DNA from: an uncultured Chloroflexota bacterium
GTDB taxonomy: Bacteria > Chloroflexota > Limnocylindria > Limnocylindrales > CSP1-4
Reading direction: 5' to 3'
Length of the DNA: 5,817 bases
NCBI GenBank assembly: GCA_903928275.1
Contig: CAIYQJ010000134.1
Location: 1-5,817, forward strand
In this document: one piece after another, positions 3,475-5,817 of the stretch
How the letters are laid out: every line of letters starts with the position of its first letter
Position numbering within the stretch: position 1 is the first letter of the stretch
The notes under the pieces: generated by a model
Database searches by the model: none
The model's input: only the letters and a program-made list of their open reading frames with translations
Told to the model about the DNA's origin: nothing
Translations under genes and position numbers: made by a program

Positions 3475-5634
3475 ATGCAGATCCCAGCCATCGCCTCGCG
3501 GCGCGCCGGCCGTCTCGGCGGCACGCTCGTGGTCATGATGATGCTCGCGGCACTTCTTCCGGCGGTCGCGAGCGCCGCCACTCCCCCGACGATCACGAGC
3601 GCCACCACCACTCCATTCACGATCGGCGTCGCGGGCACGTTCACGGTCACGACGGCCGGCGTGCCGACACCGTCGATCGTCCGCACCGGCTCGGCGCTGC
3701 CGACCGGCGTGACGTTCGTCGACCACGGCAACGGCACCGGCACCCTGTCGGGCACCCCGGCGGCCGCCACGAGCGGCAGCTACCCGATGACGTTCACCGC
3801 CGCCAACGGCAACGCGCCCGATGCCGTTCAGAGCTTCACCCTCGTCGTGAGTGCCGGCACAGCCCCGGCGATCACGAGCACCGCCTCCACGAACTTCACG
3901 GTCGGCGTGCCGGGCGCGTTCACGGTCACCGCGACCGGAATCCCGACCCCCACGATCGGTGAGTCCGGATCGCTGCCGAGCGGGATCGCGTACACCGACA
4001 ACGGCAACGGCACCGGCACCCTGTCTGGCACCCCGGCCGCCGCGGTGAACGGCAGCTACCCGCTGACGTTCACCGCCTCCAACGGGAACGTGCCGAGCGC
4101 CGTCCAGAGCTTCACGCTCTTCGTGACCAGCGGCAGCGCTCCGACGATCACGAGCGCCGCGACCGCGACGTTCACGGTCGGCGTGTCGGGCACGTTCGCC
4201 GTCACCGCGACCGGATCTCCCGTCCCGTCGATCGTCCGTACCGGTTCGGCGCTGCCGACTGGCATGACCTTCGACGACAACGGCACCGGCACCGGCACCC
4301 TGTCGGGCACCCCGGCCGCTGCGACGAACGGCAGCTACGCGCTGACGTTCACGGCCTCCAACGGGAACCTGCCCAACGCCGTCCAGGGCTTCACGCTCGT
4401 CGTGAGCACCGGTACCGCGCCGGCGATCACGAGCGCCGCGACCACGACCTTCACGATCGGCGTCGCGGGCACGTTCACGGTCACCGCGACCGGATCTCCC
4501 GTCCCGTCGATCGTCCGTAGCGGCTCTGCGCTGCCGAGCGGCGTGACGTTCGTCGACCACGGCAACGGGACCGGCACGCTCGCCGGCACCCCGGCCGCCG
4601 GTACCAACGGCAGCTACGCGGTGACGTTCACCGCCGCGAACGGGAACCCCCCGCCGGCAGTCCAGACCTTCACCCTTGTCGTTGGCGCCCCCGGACCCAC
4701 GGTGACCATCAACCAGGCGGCCGGACAGGGCGACCCGACCGCGACGTCGCCGATCAACTTCACGGTGGTCTTCAGCGCCGCTGTCACCGGCTTCGTCACG
4801 GGCGACCTCACCATCGGCGGCACGGCCGGCGGTACGAAGGTCGCCACGGTCACGGGCAGCGGCACCACCTACACCATCGCGGTCACCGGGATGACGACGG
4901 CCGGCACGGTCGTCGCGACGGTGCCCGCGGGCGTCGCCATCGACGTCACCGGTGCGCAGAATGCCGCATCGACGAGCACGGACAACACGGTGTCCTGGGC
5001 CACGGCGGGAGCCTCCATCACGCTGACCACGTCCGCTCCGATGCCGCCCGGCGCCAGGGACCCGGTCATCACCTGGGGTCAGGGCTTCCACCTCGGTGTC
5101 CGGTTCGCCGCCAACGGGGCGAGCAGGACGGTCCAGATCCAGGCGATGCGCGATGGGATCACCTGGAACACGATCACGAGCCTGACCATGGATGCCTCGG
5201 GGGCCGCTTCGTACTACTACACCCCGGTCACGAACCTCTGGTACCGGGCCGTCTTCGCCGGGGCACCCGACCTCGCCGGCGCGACGAGCAACCAGGTTCG
5301 CACGGTCGTCCGCCAGATCGCGCTCCTCCGCCCGACCAGCAACGGCGCGATCACCTCGGTCGCCCGGGGGACGACCGTGACATTCACGACCACCGTCCGG
5401 CCGTCGCGGCCTGAGCTGGCGCCCCCGACGGTCACATACTGGGTCTACGTCAACGCCGGGGGATCCTGGCACCAGTACTCCACGCGCAGCGTGAGTGTGG
5501 GCACGAGCGGTCTCGCGACCTTCACCTGGACCTTCAGCTCGAGCGGGCTCTGGTACGTCCGCTCGATGGCGAACCCGACTCCCTACAACGCGAACAGCGT
5601 CATGTCGCCCACCGAGCAGTACCGGGTGAGCTGA
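3475..5634 (+). CDS. Secreted multi-domain protein with four He_PIG-like repeats and Ig-like domains
   Basis: The 719-residue product starts with a signal peptide (1-35: Arg-rich start, GGTLVVMMMLAALLPAVASA, likely cleavage after ASA). Four repeats of 92-93 residues begin at residues 38, 131, 223 and 316. Each has the pattern P-x-ITS...FT(I/V)GV.G.F.VT..G.P.P.I....LP.G......G.GTL.GTPAA...GSY..TFTA.NG....AVQ.FTL, typical of He_PIG 'putative Ig' domains. Residues 408-509 form a different bacterial Ig-like domain (PTVTINQAAGQGDPT...SPINFTVVFSAAVTGF...). Residues 514-611 and 616-718 look like two more beta-sandwich domains, rich in Trp/Tyr, with no family I can name. No C-terminal membrane helix or sorting motif is seen, so the protein is probably released or held non-covalently. 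AAGGAG lies 5 nt before the ATG. A stalk or adhesin role is inferred; no catalytic motif is visible. Confidence 0.9.
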   Translation: MQIPAIASRRAGRLGGTLVVMMMLAALLPAVASAATPPTITSATTTPFTIGVAGTFTVTTAGVPTPSIVRTGSALPTGVTFVDHGNGTGTLSGTPAAATSGSYPMTFTAANGNAPDAVQSFTLVVSAGTAPAITSTASTNFTVGVPGAFTVTATGIPTPTIGESGSLPSGIAYTDNGNGTGTLSGTPAAAVNGSYPLTFTASNGNVPSAVQSFTLFVTSGSAPTITSAATATFTVGVSGTFAVTATGSPVPSIVRTGSALPTGMTFDDNGTGTGTLSGTPAAATNGSYALTFTASNGNLPNAVQGFTLVVSTGTAPAITSAATTTFTIGVAGTFTVTATGSPVPSIVRSGSALPSGVTFVDHGNGTGTLAGTPAAGTNGSYAVTFTAANGNPPPAVQTFTLVVGAPGPTVTINQAAGQGDPTATSPINFTVVFSAAVTGFVTGDLTIGGTAGGTKVATVTGSGTTYTIAVTGMTTAGTVVATVPAGVAIDVTGAQNAASTSTDNTVSWATAGASITLTTSAPMPPGARDPVITWGQGFHLGVRFAANGASRTVQIQAMRDGITWNTITSLTMDASGAASYYYTPVTNLWYRAVFAGAPDLAGATSNQVRTVVRQIALLRPTSNGAITSVARGTTVTFTTTVRPSRPELAPPTVTYWVYVNAGGSWHQYSTRSVSVGTSGLATFTWTFSSSGLWYVRSMANPTPYNANSVMSPTEQYRVS
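3586..4683 (+). repeat. Four tandem 276-279 bp coding repeats
   Basis: The units are R1 3586-3864, R2 3865-4140, R3 4141-4419 and R4 4420-4683. R2 is one codon shorter, missing one residue in the ..GS-LPSG.. segment. R1, R3 and R4 share long exact stretches: 35 bp between R1 (3616-3650) and R4 (4450-4484), and 40 bp between R3 (4201-4240) and R4 (4480-4519). R2 is the most diverged. This is what recombination or conversion among tandem coding repeats would leave. Confidence 0.85.
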
Positions 5635-5638
5635 TGAC

Positions 5639-5659
5639 CGGCGGTCTCGCGGACCGCCG
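5639..5659 (+). terminator. Hairpin immediately after the Ig-repeat gene
   Basis: An 8-bp perfect stem (CGGCGGTC at 5639-5646, GACCGCCG at 5652-5659) with loop TCGCG begins 4 nt after the stop codon. No T-run follows. It is probably part of a two-hairpin transcription end with the next feature. Confidence 0.5.
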
Positions 5660-5671
5660 CAGCTGGGGGGA

Positions 5672-5701
5672 AGTCCCGGGTCGCGATGTCGGCCCGGGAC
5701 T
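5672..5701 (+). terminator. Second hairpin downstream of the Ig-repeat gene
   Basis: AGTCCCGGG at 5672-5680 pairs with CCCGGGACT at 5693-5701, a 9-bp perfect stem with a 12-nt loop, followed by the short pyrimidine-rich CTCT. With the hairpin at 5639-5659 it probably ends the transcript and protects the mRNA end. Confidence 0.55.
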
Positions 5702-5722
5702 CTCTGTGAGCGAGGCCCTGCG

Positions 5723-5757
5723 CGGCCCGGCAGCTCGGCCCGGCCCGGCAGCTCGGC
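5723..5757. repeat. 18-bp intergenic tandem repeat, two copies
   Basis: CGGCCCGGCAGCTCGGCC at 5723-5740 is followed directly by a second copy, identical for 17 bases, at 5741-5757. No gene was recognised in 5635-5817. The repeat has no obvious coding or operator role. Confidence 0.7.
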
Positions 5758-5783
5758 GCGGCGGCGAGACCGGAACGCCGTTG

Positions 5784-5817
5784 CGCCCACGTTGTGGCGC
5801 CCACGTTGTGGCGCCCA
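5784..5817. repeat. 14-bp tandem repeat running off the right edge
   Basis: CGCCCACGTTGTGG occurs at 5784-5797 and 5798-5811, with the first six bases of a third copy at 5812-5817 where the window ends. Each unit contains the dyad CCAC-GTT-GTGG, so the array could form hairpins or bind a dimeric protein. Copy number beyond the edge is unknown. Confidence 0.7.

Noticed and set aside
3364..5790. 808-codon open frame on the minus strand across the Ig-repeat gene
   Set aside because: It is composed of Arg/Gly/Asp-rich low-complexity translation, has no sensible ribosome binding site or domain, and lies opposite a gene with signal peptide, clear domains and good start. It is a shadow frame of GC-rich codons.
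5583..5804. 73-codon minus-strand open frame at the right edge
   Set aside because: It overlaps the end of the Ig-repeat gene, two hairpins and tandem repeats, and has no ribosome binding site or recognisable product.

Overview
The window is very GC-rich DNA with strong G/C third-position bias and clear AGGAG-type ribosome binding sites. It looks like a bacterial chromosome of the Actinomycetota or Chloroflexota kind. Pro/Thr/Ser-rich linkers before a C-terminal membrane helix, and secreted He_PIG-type repeat proteins, fit both; I cannot decide between them. I see no rRNA, tRNA, CRISPR array, transposase or phage gene.

Layout. Left block, all on the minus strand: an ice-binding-like (DUF3494) secreted and membrane-anchored protein (765-1874), a 71-residue hydrophilic helical protein (497-712), a 27-residue single-helix membrane microprotein (340-423), two strong hairpins (294-319 and 237-275), then the first 59 codons of a probable response-regulator receiver protein running off the left edge (1-179). 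Right block, plus strand: a secreted stand-alone SGNH-type protein (2171-3217), a hairpin, then a 719-residue secreted protein with four He_PIG-like repeats, a bacterial Ig-like domain and two further probable beta-sandwich domains (3475-5634). It is followed by two hairpins and short tandem repeats up to the right edge.

How they fit together. All three large genes encode exported proteins: one anchored, two apparently released. The most interesting signal lies between genes. An 18-bp composite motif, TGACG-N3-YGTCA-TGACG, occurs three times, only in the intergenic regions in front of these three genes, and each copy points in the direction of its gene. Its palindromic core GTCATGAC was found nowhere else in the window by eye. 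This suggests one unknown regulator controlling a small surface/secretion regulon (ice-binding-like adhesin, SGNH protein, Ig-repeat protein). The regulator cannot be named from the sequence; the partial receiver protein at the left edge is a nearby but unproven candidate.

The long opposite-strand reading frames inside the Ig-repeat and ice-binding genes are shadows of GC-rich codon use and are not annotated.
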